Source: Paraburkholderia franconis (lineage in GTDB: Bacteria; Pseudomonadota; Gammaproteobacteria; Burkholderiales; Burkholderiaceae). Taken from it: a stretch of DNA of 64,000 bases. Of the stretch, positions 26,546 through 36,177 are shown piece by piece. The notes under the pieces are model-generated. The model searched no databases, had not been told where the DNA came from, and saw nothing but the letters and a program-made list of their open reading frames with translations. How positions within the stretch are numbered: the stretch's first letter is position 1; every line of letters starts with the position of its first letter. The stretch is from assembly GCF_009362735.1 (NCBI RefSeq), contig NZ_WHNP01000009.1, positions 124,001 to 188,000 of the forward strand, written 5' to 3'. The position numbers were made by a program, and so were the translations under genes.

Positions 26546-27598
26546 TCAGGCCCAGATGTCGCCCATCGTGAAGCCGTTCACGAAAGGATCGTCAGGGTCA
26601 AGCACATAGGTGTTGTAGCCATATATCCACGAACGGCCGGAGATCGTCGGCACAACCGCCTTGTAGTCACCGATGCTCGTCTGCTCGACGAGGTTTCCCG
26701 TGAACACGGTTCCCAACACACCCTCATGCCGGAAAGGCTGGTTCAGGTCGAGTTGACCCTTTGCATGAAGCGTGGCCATCTTCGCCGATGTGCCCGTTCC
26801 GCAAGGGCAGCGGTCGATAGCGCCCGTCCATGTTGCCGGGTTATCAAAGTCGATCTCCCCGCTTGCAACCGTGACAGCGTTCTTCCAGTCTGCATTCGGA
26901 TTGTCGGTCGGGCCAGACAGTTGCGCGATCGTGATGCCGTATCCAGGATAGTGCGGATGTGCGACGGGCAGCTGCTCCTGGGCCGCCTTCAGGATCAGCG
27001 CTGAGACTCTGGTGATCTCACGACCGTGCTCCGGCTTGAGCTCGAGCCCCTTGAACTGCCGAACATCGGCAATGACGTAGAACATGCCGCCCCAGCCCAC
27101 ATCCACCGTGACCTTGCCGAAATGCGGCACGTCGATGACCTTCTCGATATGGGCCGCAAAAGCCGGCACGTTCCGGAACGTAACCGACGTGACCTTTCCG
27201 TTGCTGCACTCCGCCCTGATACCGATCAACCCTGCCGGCGCTTCCAGCTGAAACTCCGTGACCGGCTCCTGCATCGGAATCATCCCGGTTTCCAGAAGCA
27301 CAGTTGCAACCGAGATCGTATTGCCGCCGCTCATCACCGGATACTCGACCTGCTCCATGATGATGTAGCCCGCTGCTGCATCCGGGTGTTTCGCCGGCAC
27401 CACCAGATTGCAGCAAAGCGGCGGATAGCCGCGCGGCTCACGCAGCATCAGCATGCGGATCTGGTCATCGTTCTCTTCGAGCCACTTCATCTGCTCATAG
27501 ACGGTGTTGCCCGGAATATGGGGAACGCCGCCCGTGATCACGCGCATCGGCTCACCGGAGTGAGTCTCGACGGCGTGGAAAGTGCGTTTGAAAGTCAT
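26546..27598 (-). CDS. Proline racemase superfamily enzyme with Ser/Cys active site
   Basis: Protein of 350 residues. Members epimerise proline or 4-hydroxyproline, or dehydrate trans-3-hydroxyproline. The first catalytic Cys of the MCGH pattern is replaced by Ser90 (VEYPVMSGGN). The second Cys is kept at 266 in DRCPCGTGT. The Cys/Cys pair of racemases and the Cys/Thr pair of the 3-hydroxyproline dehydratase are both different from this. With the pyrroline-carboxylate reductase type gene downstream it may deliver proline, or act on proline betaines. Start at 27598 (MTFKRTF); an in-frame upstream ATG at 27664 is not family-like. Confidence 0.85.
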   Translation of the reverse strand: MTFKRTFHAVETHSGEPMRVITGGVPHIPGNTVYEQMKWLEENDDQIRMLMLREPRGYPPLCCNLVVPAKHPDAAAGYIIMEQVEYPVMSGGNTISVATVLLETGMIPMQEPVTEFQLEAPAGLIGIRAECSNGKVTSVTFRNVPAFAAHIEKVIDVPHFGKVTVDVGWGGMFYVIADVRQFKGLELKPEHGREITRVSALILKAAQEQLPVAHPHYPGYGITIAQLSGPTDNPNADWKNAVTVASGEIDFDNPATWTGAIDRCPCGTGTSAKMATLHAKGQLDLNQPFRHEGVLGTVFTGNLVEQTSIGDYKAVVPTISGRSWIYGYNTYVLDPDDPFVNGFTMGDIWA

Positions 27599-27966
27599 GA
27601 TCTTCCCGTTTCGTACATTGTTGCCAAAAAAACTGATCTTTCTCGACATCGCGCGAGGTGTCACCGCGTCCAGTAGAAGCGCCGCCGCGCGTCAGCCTTG
27701 CCAGATACTGATCCCGGCGCATTCTGGTTATATCGGGGCACTACGGCGTTCCGCGGCACGTCCGATCGGTTCTAGAAATCAGGTGTCCTCCCACCCACCC
27801 ACGAATCAACATACTCCGATCAAACAGGCGCTCTGTCAGGTTTGGCCCATGTTGTATTGATCATAAGCGCCGCTTAGGTAACGGGCAGAACCGATGCCGC
27901 GAATCATCATCGGACTCGCCACATTTACCCTTTGGCTATTGCACCGCCTTCGATCACGAGGTACTA
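27599..27966. other. Divergent promoter region between racemase-family and DddQ-like genes
   Basis: This 368-base gap has no recognised gene. It carries the palindrome TAAGCG-C-CGCTTA at 27864-27876, which fits the T-N11-A pattern of LysR operators. Related AAGC-N3-GCTT sites are at 33118, 51807 and 52221. Confidence 0.45.
27864..27876. promoter_or_regulatory. Candidate LysR-type operator (T-N11-A)
   Basis: TAAGCGCCGCTTA is a perfect 13-base palindrome 90 bases before the DddQ-like start. A one-mismatch relative, TAACGGCCGCTTA, lies 66 bases before the LysR gene at 33197. Binding is inferred only from symmetry and position. Confidence 0.4.
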
Positions 27967-28554
27967 ATGACAACCCGCCCCGACGTTGTGAACGAATTCA
28001 TCCATGTCGCCCGGCAGCACTTTGCATCCGATCTTGTTCGCGTCGAGGCCCGCAAGATGGTCGAAGTGGCATTCTCAAGACTGGAGATCCCGTCGGACGA
28101 TGGGCAGAGGTTGGGTACGCGCTATCCGGCCTGTGAATGGCTCGACGCATCGCTAACGGCGCTTTCTGGAGATGCGCGGTTCAGTGATATTGCAAAGGCG
28201 CTCAAGTCGGTTGAGCCACTTCTCGGGTGGCGCCGAAGAGCCTCCGGCGTCAACGGCAGTCAAGGCTACGTCGAACGACACGCGAATGGCTTCGTTTGCG
28301 GCCCCGGCGGAGCCGAGAGCCGAAGTGACGTTCAGCTTGGCATCACGATCATGCTTCCCAATACCCGCTATCCGGATCACAGCCACCCGCCGCAGGAGGC
28401 ATACGTACTGCTGAGTCCTGGCGAGTTCCGGCAGGGCGATGGTGAATGGATCGATCCGGGTCCAGGCGGCGGCATCTACAACACGCCAAACTTGCTGCAC
28501 GCGATGCGCTCCCGTACATCGCCATTTCTCGCCCTGTGGTGCCTTCTTGTCTGA
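27967..28554 (+). CDS. Cupin of the DMSP lyase family (DddQ-like)
   Basis: Protein of 195 residues with a C-terminal cupin barrel. His140, Glu144 and His178 (from SHPPQEAY and LLHAM) lie at the same spacing as the published DddQ metal ligands His125, Glu129 and His163, and Tyr146 matches the catalytic Tyr131. DddQ cleaves dimethylsulfoniopropionate to dimethyl sulfide and acrylate by beta-elimination. No acrylate-utilisation gene is seen nearby, so the true substrate may be a nitrogen analogue. It stands alone on the plus strand between minus-strand genes. A second, unrelated DMSP lyase family gene is at 56064. Confidence 0.82.
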   Translation: MTTRPDVVNEFIHVARQHFASDLVRVEARKMVEVAFSRLEIPSDDGQRLGTRYPACEWLDASLTALSGDARFSDIAKALKSVEPLLGWRRRASGVNGSQGYVERHANGFVCGPGGAESRSDVQLGITIMLPNTRYPDHSHPPQEAYVLLSPGEFRQGDGEWIDPGPGGGIYNTPNLLHAMRSRTSPFLALWCLLV

Positions 28555-28744
28555 ACTGTCATATACGACGGAAGCATTCGCGTCGCTCCCAGGACTTTGA
28601 CAACGGCAGTAGAACTGCAACGAGCGCCGCAGACTGTCTGCGACACTCGCCGCAACCGACATTGAACAAGCGCCACGCTCATTGCACTCACCGCAACCGG
28701 ATGGGCGACCTCTCCGCGGTGAGTGCGCCCTCCCGCGTGATCGG

Positions 28745-29821
28745 TTACTTGGTGCCGAGCCACACTGCGAACTTCTGATTCAGGTCGTCGGAATGGTCTG
28801 CCCAGAAGGCTACGTCGACGTCGACTGCTGTCTTCTCGTTTGCCGGGTTGGTCGGCAGATACGGGCTGACTGAAGGATCGACCATGGAGATCGACGATTT
28901 GCGCATCGGTCCCAATGCAGTCGCGGAACCCAGCTTCGCGAGCTGTTCCGTCGATGTCGAGAAGTTAAGAAAGTCCTGAGCGGCCTTCAGGTTCCTGGTA
29001 CCCTTCACGACCGCGAGGCCCTCGATGTTCTTCACTTCCCCATCCCACACGAATCCGAACGGCTTCTTGTCCTGAGCGATAGCGGTCCAGATGCGGTTGC
29101 AGTAAGCGCTCGTCATCGAGACCTCGCGGTCGGCCAGGAGCTGGGGCGGCTGAGCACCCGCTTCCCACCAGACGATCGAGGACTTGATCGTATCCAGTTT
29201 CTTGAACGCGCGGTTGACGCCCGCCGGCGTAGCCAGCACCTTGTACACGTCAGCCGGCTTTACGCCATCAGCGAGCAGCGCCCATTCAAGAGCCGCTTCG
29301 GGCGATTTCCGCAGGCCCCGCTTGCCGGGAAATTTCTTCAGGTCGAAAAAGTCCGCAACGGTCTTCGGCTCGCCGTTCTTGAAGGCTTCCTTGTTATAGG
29401 TAATGACAGTCGACCACGCTACGTTGCCGACCATGCAGTCCGTGACACCGCCGGGCAGGAAATCTGACTTCGCGGGCGTTCCGTTTTTGGCAGCAGGCAG
29501 CGCGGCGACATTGACCTTTTCCAGCAGTCCTTCATCGCACGCCCGGATAGCATCGGCCATCTGGATGTCGACTACGTCCCAGGTCACGTTGTTGGTTTGG
29601 ACCTGGCTGCGAATCTGCGCGATGCCGCCGTTGTAGACGTCACTCTTCACGTTGGTGCCAACCTTTGCGGCGAATGGCTTCACCGCAGTTGCAATCTGGG
29701 CGTCCTGGTAAGAGCCGCCCCAGCTCGCAAATACGAGATCAGCCGCGCTCGCGGTGACACTCACAGCCGCCGTCGCGACCAGCAACGCAACCTTCGCTGA
29801 ATGCTTGATTTCCAGTTTCAT
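28745..29821 (-). CDS. Periplasmic binding protein, polyamine/betaine ABC type (PotD-like)
   Basis: Protein of 358 residues with a signal peptide (hydrophobic core ending in TASA-A near residue 26). The mature part begins DLVFASWGGSYQDAQ, the usual pattern of the PotD/PotF-like family. The matching ATPase and permeases are 14-17 kb away at 42980-46472, so this is a split transporter. Upstream, between it and the divergent TetR gene, are three copies of TGAAC-N4-GTTCA. The start at 29821 is fixed by the signal peptide. Confidence 0.88.
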   Translation of the reverse strand: MKLEIKHSAKVALLVATAAVSVTASAADLVFASWGGSYQDAQIATAVKPFAAKVGTNVKSDVYNGGIAQIRSQVQTNNVTWDVVDIQMADAIRACDEGLLEKVNVAALPAAKNGTPAKSDFLPGGVTDCMVGNVAWSTVITYNKEAFKNGEPKTVADFFDLKKFPGKRGLRKSPEAALEWALLADGVKPADVYKVLATPAGVNRAFKKLDTIKSSIVWWEAGAQPPQLLADREVSMTSAYCNRIWTAIAQDKKPFGFVWDGEVKNIEGLAVVKGTRNLKAAQDFLNFSTSTEQLAKLGSATALGPMRKSSISMVDPSVSPYLPTNPANEKTAVDVDVAFWADHSDDLNQKFAVWLGTK

Positions 29822-30261
29822 GCTTTTGTCCTTCCTATTGACGTCTAGTGGCACGGTGAAGCCAATCGTCTCGGTTAAAAAGAAAACACTCCTGATATGA
29901 ACTGCCAACTTCAAACCATCACCTCGTCGTATCGCAAAGCAGAAAGAACCACGCGTCACGACGATGGGCATGCTTTGCCGCTGCCGTTTGCCCGATCATC
30001 CGCTCAAGCTGGACTCTCTCTCCTGCCCTCGACTACTGATAAGGTCTACTACTTATTACGTTGTGTACCGTGGCACCAGCGCGTCGACGGATTTTGCAAG
30101 ATCAACGCTTCCCTGCCCGAACTCACCAAGACCCCGCGTTAGTGCCGCTGATGGCCTTCGACTACGCATCCGTGGACTCAATGCCCGACCGCAGCGCCAG
30201 AAAACTGAACCATCGACCAGCCAAAACGTGGATCAACAGCTACTATTAGCCGGCCTTAAGC

Positions 30262-30275
30262 TGAACATTCGTTCA
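30262..30275. promoter_or_regulatory. TetR-type operator, copy 1 (TGAACATTCGTTCA)
   Basis: A 14-base palindrome with arms TGAAC and GTTCA and spacer ATTC. The same sequence recurs exactly at 53762. It is one of seven copies in the window, three before each BetI-like TetR gene. Confidence 0.7.
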
Positions 30276-30411
30276 ACTTCATTCGCCTTGAGGCTCACTA
30301 TATACGCGATTTTTCGACATCAAAAATAATTTTTCAACCGCAATTTTTCTGATACATGTCGAATTTCGATAAAAGCGAGGGTATTTACCTACGTCGCAAG
30401 CACCAACAATA

Positions 30412-30425
30412 TGAACGATCGTTCA
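30412..30425. promoter_or_regulatory. TetR-type operator, copy 2 (TGAACGATCGTTCA)
   Basis: A perfect palindrome over all 14 bases. It lies 150 bases after copy 1; the corresponding copies in front of the second TetR gene are 151 bases apart. Confidence 0.7.
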
Positions 30426-30456
30426 ACGATATCTCTGATTTAGCATCCATGTATCA

Positions 30457-30470
30457 TGAACATCTGTTCA
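30457..30470. promoter_or_regulatory. TetR-type operator, copy 3 (TGAACATCTGTTCA)
   Basis: TGAAC and GTTCA arms with spacer ATCT. It is the copy closest to the TetR start at 30621, 150 bases upstream. Confidence 0.68.
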
Positions 30471-30620
30471 GCCTAACAGCCAAGATAAATCCGTCCGCGA
30501 ACCGGGCTACCAAGGCTTCGAGACGGATCGGGCAAATCAGGTCCCAATGCACGTTCAGGGTAAACTGGCGCACTTACGCAGTTCGCCGGGACGGGCGGGC
30601 ACAGAAAAGACGAGGGAGCA

Positions 30621-31289
30621 ATGCAAACAACGACGACGTCAGCCGCTGCGAAGGATGACCGGAAGGACGATCCGGGGCCCTACGAGGGAATGCGGCTGCG
30701 GCTTATCGATGCGACGCTGGCAGTCGTCGGTGATGTCGGCCTCGAGAATTTGACGATCCGACGAGTCAGCGAACATGCAAGCGTTTCGGTCGGCCTTGTT
30801 CACCATCATTTTGAAAACAAGAAAAGCCTCGTCTACAAAACGTTCGAACATATGATTCGCAGGGTGCGCGATCAGTTGACGAGCGGCCGGCGGGGCATCG
30901 AAGATCCCGTCGAGCGGATGAAGTTCACGGCGGACATGTGCTTCAGTGATGAGGTGATGAGCCCAGGTGCCGCCAACGTTTGGCCGCACATGTGGAGTTC
31001 ATCGGCTCACGATCCGGAAGTACAGCGACTTTGCGCGGCATTTTCGAAGCGCTTGCGATCCAACTTCATCTTCGATCTGCGCCAGGCTGGGTGCGATCAC
31101 ACAATGGCGCGAATCCACGCCATTCAGGCGCTTGCGCTCGTTCACGGGCTCTGGATCGAGCACCGCGTTGCGGCAAGCGTCACGCTCAGCGAGGTCATCG
31201 GCATCTTCCACGGGATGATCGACGACGCGACCAGACAGATCTGGAAGATGAACATGTCCAAAGCAGCGACGTCAGCTCCCCTCAGCTGA
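30621..31289 (+). CDS. TetR-family regulator, BetI-like (paralogue 1)
   Basis: Protein of 222 residues. The N-terminal helix-turn-helix is in VSEHASVSVGLVHHHFENKKSLVYKTF, the pattern of BetI-type choline regulators. The C-terminal ligand domain contains MKFTADMCFSDEVMSPGAANVW. A second copy at 49004 is about three quarters identical by eye. Both are preceded by three TGAAC-N4-GTTCA palindromes, so each may repress itself and the other. The gene converges on the ETF-QO gene 22 bases downstream. It probably controls the betaine-type catabolic genes around it. Confidence 0.88.
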   Translation: MQTTTTSAAAKDDRKDDPGPYEGMRLRLIDATLAVVGDVGLENLTIRRVSEHASVSVGLVHHHFENKKSLVYKTFEHMIRRVRDQLTSGRRGIEDPVERMKFTADMCFSDEVMSPGAANVWPHMWSSSAHDPEVQRLCAAFSKRLRSNFIFDLRQAGCDHTMARIHAIQALALVHGLWIEHRVAASVTLSEVIGIFHGMIDDATRQIWKMNMSKAATSAPLS

Positions 31290-31311
31290 ACGCGTACAGT
31301 TCGCGCGCCGT

Positions 31312-32985
31312 CTACATGTTGGGGTAGTTGGGGCCGCCGCCTCCCTCTGGTGTAACCCACACGATGTTCTGCGTCGGGTCCTTGATGTCGCAGGTTTTGC
31401 AATGCACGCAGTTCTGCGCGTTGATTTGCAGGCGGGCTCCGTTTGTTTCGTCTTTGACGAATTCGTAGACGCCCGCCGGGCAGAAACGCGCTTCCGGGCC
31501 CGCGTACGTTTGCAGGTTCACCTTGACGGGCACCGACGGATCTTTCAGCGTCAGATGCGCGGGCTGGTTCTCTTCGTGATTCGTGTTCGAGATGAACACC
31601 GACGAGAGCCGGTCGAATGTGAGCTTGCCATCAGGTTTCGGATAGTCGATCGGCTTGCACTGCGAGGCCGGCTTCAGCATCTCGTGATCCCAGTGCTGGT
31701 GATGCAGCGTCCACGGCACGTTGCCGCCCAGCAGCTTCTGCTCGATGCCGACCATCAGCGTGCCGAGATACAGGCCCTTGCTCATCCATTGCTTGAAATT
31801 GCGTGCCCTGTGCAGTTCGGTGTGCAGCCACGACGTTTTGAACGACTCCGGATACGCGGTGAGTTCATCTGACTGACGGCCCGCCTGCACCGCATCGAAT
31901 GCGGCATCGGCGGCCAGCATGCCCGTCTTGATCGCCGCGTGCGAGCCCTTGATCCGCGATGCGTTCAGGAACCCCGCATCATCGCCGACGAGCGCGCCGC
32001 CCGGAAATACGAGCCTCGGCAGCGACATCAGCCCGCCTGCCGTGATCGCGCGCGCACCATACGACACGCGCTTGCCGCCTTCGAGGAACTTGCGGATTTC
32101 CGGATGCGTCTTGTAGCGCTGGAATTCTTCGAACGGCGACAGATACGGGTTCGAATAGCCGAGGCCGACGACAAAGCCCACCATCACCTGGTTGTTGTCG
32201 ATGTGATAGAGGAACGAACCGCCGTACGTCTGCGTGTCGAGCGGCCAGCCGGCCGTGTGAATCACGAGACCGGGCTTGTGCTTCGCAGGATCAATCTCCC
32301 ACAGTTCCTTGATGCCGATACCGTAGACCTGCGGATCGGCGCCGTCGCGCAGTTTGAATTTGTCCGAGAGTTGACGGCCGAGATGCCCGCGCGCGCCTTC
32401 ACAGAACAGCGTGTACTTCGCGTGCAGTTCCATGCCGAGCTGGAAGTTCTCGGTCGGCTCGCCGTCCTTGCCGATGCCGAGGTTGCCCGTCGCCACGCCC
32501 TTGACCGAGCCGTCGTCGTTGTACAGCACTTCCGCCGCTGCAAAGCCCGGGAAAATCTCGACGCCCTGCGCTTCGGCCTGCTGGCCCAGCCAGCGCGTCA
32601 CGTTCGCGAGGCTGATCACGTAGTTGCCGTGATTCTTGAAGTTGTCGGGCAGCGCCCAGTTCGGCACGGACTTCGCACCGGTTTCGGAGAGGAACAGGAA
32701 CCGGTCTTCCGTCACCTCGACGTCCAGCGGCGCGCCTTTTTCCTTCCAGTCGGGAATCAGTTCATTCAACGCGCGCGGGTCCATCACGGCACCCGAGAGG
32801 ATATGCGCCCCGATTTCCGAGCCTTTTTCGAGCACGCAGACGCCAATCTCGACGCCTTTTTCCGCCGCGCGCTGCTTCAGACGAATGGCCGCCGACAGGC
32901 CCGCCGGGCCGCCGCCGACAATGACGACGTCATATTCCATTGCTTCTCGCGGACCGAATTGCTCGAGCAGACTTTGCGCGTTCAT
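31312..32985 (-). CDS. Electron-transfer flavoprotein-ubiquinone oxidoreductase
   Basis: Protein of 557 residues, the usual length. It passes electrons from reduced ETF to the quinone pool at the membrane. The FAD site is DVVIVGGGPAGLSAA near residue 20. The C-terminal [4Fe-4S] ligands are in RFCPAG, CVHCKTC and the following Cys. Together with etfB and etfA at 36178-37857 it links the FAD amine dehydrogenase to respiration. The start at 32985 (MNAQSLLEQ) is followed by the family pattern. Its third-position GC is visibly higher than that of its neighbours. Confidence 0.95.
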   Translation of the reverse strand: MNAQSLLEQFGPREAMEYDVVIVGGGPAGLSAAIRLKQRAAEKGVEIGVCVLEKGSEIGAHILSGAVMDPRALNELIPDWKEKGAPLDVEVTEDRFLFLSETGAKSVPNWALPDNFKNHGNYVISLANVTRWLGQQAEAQGVEIFPGFAAAEVLYNDDGSVKGVATGNLGIGKDGEPTENFQLGMELHAKYTLFCEGARGHLGRQLSDKFKLRDGADPQVYGIGIKELWEIDPAKHKPGLVIHTAGWPLDTQTYGGSFLYHIDNNQVMVGFVVGLGYSNPYLSPFEEFQRYKTHPEIRKFLEGGKRVSYGARAITAGGLMSLPRLVFPGGALVGDDAGFLNASRIKGSHAAIKTGMLAADAAFDAVQAGRQSDELTAYPESFKTSWLHTELHRARNFKQWMSKGLYLGTLMVGIEQKLLGGNVPWTLHHQHWDHEMLKPASQCKPIDYPKPDGKLTFDRLSSVFISNTNHEENQPAHLTLKDPSVPVKVNLQTYAGPEARFCPAGVYEFVKDETNGARLQINAQNCVHCKTCDIKDPTQNIVWVTPEGGGGPNYPNM

Positions 32986-33117
32986 ATTCAAAAATACTTG
33001 TGAGCATAGGGAGAAGGACATGCCCGTAGGGACATCGCCCGCACCAAGGTTCTGATCGCATATCGACGATCAACGGAGGCGGATCGTAGAACGGACGAAT
33101 TTACCAGGCTGAAGACA

Positions 33118-33130
33118 TAACGGCCGCTTA
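33118..33130. promoter_or_regulatory. Candidate LysR-type operator (T-N11-A)
   Basis: TAACGGCCGCTTA differs by one base from a perfect palindrome and matches the site at 27864. It sits in the gap between the divergent ETF-QO and LysR genes, the typical place for a LysR autoregulatory site. Confidence 0.4.
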
Positions 33131-33196
33131 TGCTAGTTTCAAGAATCGTTTGGATTAGCTCGACTCCGGTCAGTCTCGCGGCACCATTCACTCACG

Positions 33197-34228
33197 ATGG
33201 AGATGGATATGCGAACTTCGACCGTTGGAGTGGACCTCCACGCACTTCAGGCATTCGTGGCAGTCTGCGAAACGCGATCCATGACCAAGGCCGCAAGGGT
33301 GCTCGGTGTCACGCAGAGCGCAGTCAGTCAATTGATCGCATCGCTGGAGCGAGAACAGGGCGTCGCGCTATTCGACAGGGAGTGTCGGCCAGTCAGGCCA
33401 AACGCTGCTGGCAAGATCCTGTTCTCGAGTGCCACGGGACTCCTTGAACACGCTCACGCAGTCGCATTGCATGTGCGGTCAGCTTCCGGCAGTCAAGCCC
33501 GAAGCCTGAGAATCGGCTGCGTCGAATCGTTCGCCGCGATCTTCGGACCGCGCCTCGTCCAGTTGTTGGGTCCTCGAGTCAGCGATCTGACGATTTCGTC
33601 GGGCTCCACTCACACGCTCAGTGCCAGACTGTCTGCTGGCGACCTGGAACTGGCAATATGCAGCGACGCAGCAGCGGACATAGAAAAGATTGAAGCACGT
33701 CCGCTGTTATCCGAGCAGTTCGTTGCTGTCGCTCCGAAGAGATTTGCAGACCATCGCCAGCTCGAACAGATCGTGCGCGAACTGCCTCTTCTACGCTACA
33801 GCGCTGACTCACGTATGGGAGCGCAGATCGAACGCTTCATGCGCCAGATAGGCGTGTTCGCACCGAAGCGATATGAACTCGACAGCACGGAAGCACTGCT
33901 GAGCCTCGTTGACGCCGGGTTCGGCTGCGCGATAACCACTCCGATATGCCTCTATCGGTACCGCGCCTTACTGGCGAGCACAACGGTGATTCCCTTGCCC
34001 AACATGCGGCTCGGTCAGCGTGACATGTTCATTCTGACCCGGCGCTCCGAATGGTCGACCATCGCCGAAACCGTCTCGCGTGAAGCTCTTTCGATCGCCC
34101 GGGACACCATCACACCAACTCTTCAGCGAACGTTCCCGGAAGCCGCATCGTCGGTTTTCGAGTTCTTCTACTGCACCAATCTGAACGCCCCGGAAAGTCG
34201 AAGCATCCAGGATTTTGCGTTGGGGTAA
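33197..34228 (+). CDS. LysR-family regulator (paralogue 1)
   Basis: Protein of up to 343 residues. The helix-turn-helix has RSMTKAARVLGVTQSAVSQLIASLE. The effector domain begins LRIGCVESFAAIFGP, very like the LysR gene at 49797 (LGCVDSFAATIGP), so the two are paralogues. Three in-frame ATGs lie at 33197, 33203 and 33209; GGAG at 33199 favours the last. It is divergent from ETF-QO and upstream of the amine dehydrogenase-hutD-etfBA operon, its most likely target. Confidence 0.87.
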   Translation: MEMDMRTSTVGVDLHALQAFVAVCETRSMTKAARVLGVTQSAVSQLIASLEREQGVALFDRECRPVRPNAAGKILFSSATGLLEHAHAVALHVRSASGSQARSLRIGCVESFAAIFGPRLVQLLGPRVSDLTISSGSTHTLSARLSAGDLELAICSDAAADIEKIEARPLLSEQFVAVAPKRFADHRQLEQIVRELPLLRYSADSRMGAQIERFMRQIGVFAPKRYELDSTEALLSLVDAGFGCAITTPICLYRYRALLASTTVIPLPNMRLGQRDMFILTRRSEWSTIAETVSREALSIARDTITPTLQRTFPEAASSVFEFFYCTNLNAPESRSIQDFALG

Positions 34229-34375
34229 GCCATCCTGATCGTCCAGAGCTACAGCATTCCATTAGCCCCGCCCTCGCGACACTTAAATTAAAAATAGAGC
34301 GTGCTTATATTCCCGCGCGAAATTATTTCTGGTCGCACACTTGACTCACACCTTGCTCAATGAAGGACGCAAACT

Positions 34376-35563
34376 GTGAACAATTTCGATGTGGTTGTGA
34401 TTGGCGCTGGCGTTATCGGCAGCTCTGTCGCTTTCCAGCTTTCCAGGCTCGGGGCGAAGAACGTTCTAGTCCTGGATCGCGGATTGATCGGCGCCGGAAC
34501 GACCTCACAGTCGTCGGGCATCCTGCGCACCCATTACTCCGTCAAGGAAAACGTGGAGCTGGCGAGGAAATCGTGGGAAGTCTTCAACAACTTCTCGTCC
34601 TACCTGAGCGATGAAGAAGCGTCATGCGGTCTGGTGAAGTGCGGCTACATGATCGTCGCGAGCGAGGGCGACAAGCTCGAGCCTCTGCGCGCCTCGCTAA
34701 ATCAGCAGAAAGAGCAAGGCATTCCGCTCGAACTGCTGAACCAGCAACAAGCCAGGGAGTTGATGCCGATCGCCCGGTTCGACGATGCAGCTCTTATTGG
34801 CTACGAGCCGGAAGCCGGGTTCGCGGATGCATACCTCGTCGCAACGAGCTTTGCACGCGCCGCACGCCGTGGCGGCGTGACGATCAAGGAAAACGTCAAC
34901 GTCAACAAGATCCTGTTTGAACACGGCAAGGTCGTTGGCGTCTCGACGAGCATCGGCGACTTCAGCACGTCGACGGTGATCAGCACGCAGAACATCTGGA
35001 CACCCGAGCTTGCGGGCTGGACGGGCCGTGACCTTCCGATCATGCCGGAGCGCCATGCCGTGCTCGCGCTCGAATGCGAAGCCGCAAAGTACACGTTCAA
35101 GATGCCCGTCTTCAAGGATCTCGCATCCCCCGGCATGCTCTACTACCGCAGCTACGGCGGCAGTCAGATGCTGGTCAGCGAAGGCGTTGTCGGCGAGAAG
35201 CTGAACACGGCCGACACCGAGCAGGGCGACATTCCGATGGACTACATCGTCGACGTCGGCGCCCAGGTCGCCGAGCGCTTCCCGGAGTACGAAACGGCGG
35301 GCATCGCTTCTTCGTGGACCGGCGTCTACGACGTCACGCCCGACTGGAACCCGGTTCTCGGCAAGCTGCCCGGCATCGAAGGTCTCATCGTCGGCTACGG
35401 CTTCTCGGGTCACGGCTTCAAGCTGTCGCCGACGGTGGGCCGCGTGCTCGCTCAGGAGGCACTGGGTATGCCGACAGATGTATCGCTCAAGCCGTACTCG
35501 ATCGAACGTTTTGCAACAGGCGAGCTGTTGACGGGCAAGTATGGTCTGGGCGCCGTTTCCTGA
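34376..35563 (+). CDS. FAD-dependent amine dehydrogenase, DAO family (sarcosine/N-methyl amino acid type)
   Basis: Protein of 395 residues. The FAD site is VVVIGAGVIGSSVAFQLSRLG at the N-terminus, and the C-terminal contact is GYGFSGHGFKLSPTVGR. It resembles the beta subunit of sarcosine oxidase and related N-methyl amino acid dehydrogenases. It starts with GTG at 34376 after a GAAGGA site. It begins an operon with hutD, etfB and etfA (gaps of 10, 16 and 0 bases), so its electrons most likely go to ETF, not oxygen. It would remove a methyl group from an N-methyl amino acid made by the Rieske demethylase. Confidence 0.85.
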   Translation: MNNFDVVVIGAGVIGSSVAFQLSRLGAKNVLVLDRGLIGAGTTSQSSGILRTHYSVKENVELARKSWEVFNNFSSYLSDEEASCGLVKCGYMIVASEGDKLEPLRASLNQQKEQGIPLELLNQQQARELMPIARFDDAALIGYEPEAGFADAYLVATSFARAARRGGVTIKENVNVNKILFEHGKVVGVSTSIGDFSTSTVISTQNIWTPELAGWTGRDLPIMPERHAVLALECEAAKYTFKMPVFKDLASPGMLYYRSYGGSQMLVSEGVVGEKLNTADTEQGDIPMDYIVDVGAQVAERFPEYETAGIASSWTGVYDVTPDWNPVLGKLPGIEGLIVGYGFSGHGFKLSPTVGRVLAQEALGMPTDVSLKPYSIERFATGELLTGKYGLGAVS

Positions 35564-35573
35564 GGACCAGCCG

Positions 35574-36161
35574 ATGTCCCCGATGCAAGTGCGCGACATC
35601 GCCTCAATACCTTCCGGGAAATGGCGCAACGGCAAGGGCATAACGAGAACGCTGGCTTCGGAAGGTACTGACTGGCGCGTGAGCATTGCAGAGGTCGAAC
35701 GCGACGGTCCGTATTCGACGTTCGAAGGGATGACGCGCTTATCCGTCGTTCTGCGAGGCAAGGGAGTCGTGCTACGCGCGGGCAGCCTGACAACGACTCT
35801 TACGCCGTTCACAGTCGCCGAATACGACGGCGCGACCGCATGGGATGCTTCGTTGATAGACGGGCCCGTGACTGCGCTCAATGTGATGTGCAGAAGGCAC
35901 ATCTACCAGCCGACCGTGCGTGCACTCACAGGTCCAACGGCCGTACCCGCAGGTGCCACGGCCATCGTGCTGGCCGTGGGTCGTGCATGCCATGCCGCAG
36001 CTTCGACAGAGGCAGCACCGCACCGGATCGCCGTAGACCAGTTTGCGGTCTTTCAGAATCTGGAACATCCGGTTCGGATCAGCCCCGACCCGGTCGGCGG
36101 AAAAGATCGAGGCTTTGGGCCCGTCCCACAACTGGTGATCATTGAACCGACGGCCGTCTGA
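35574..36161 (+). CDS. hutD: HutD family protein
   Basis: Protein of 195 residues with a bicupin fold by family. Recognisable segments are [15 protein letters not shown] near residue 20, [23 protein letters not shown], and [29 protein letters not shown]. In Pseudomonas HutD is linked to histidine use and is thought to govern the level of pathway induction or bind N-formyl products. Here it lies inside an amine dehydrogenase-etf operon with no hut genes near, so its role is likely in sensing or clearing a related intermediate. ATG at 35574 follows the previous stop by 10 bases. Confidence 0.82.
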   Translation: MSPMQVRDIASIPSGKWRNGKGITRTLASEGTDWRVSIAEVERDGPYSTFEGMTRLSVVLRGKGVVLRAGSLTTTLTPFTVAEYDGATAWDASLIDGPVTALNVMCRRHIYQPTVRALTGPTAVPAGATAIVLAVGRACHAAASTEAAPHRIAVDQFAVFQNLEHPVRISPDPVGGKDRGFGPVPQLVIIEPTAV

Positions 36162-36177
36162 ACTTGAGGAACATGAA

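Larger units (their letters stand above)
29822..30620. other. Long divergent regulatory region with three palindromes
   Basis: A 799-base gap between the binding protein and TetR genes. No coding sequence is recognised. It is AT-rich around 30240-30480, where three TGAAC-N4-GTTCA palindromes cluster. Confidence 0.6.
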
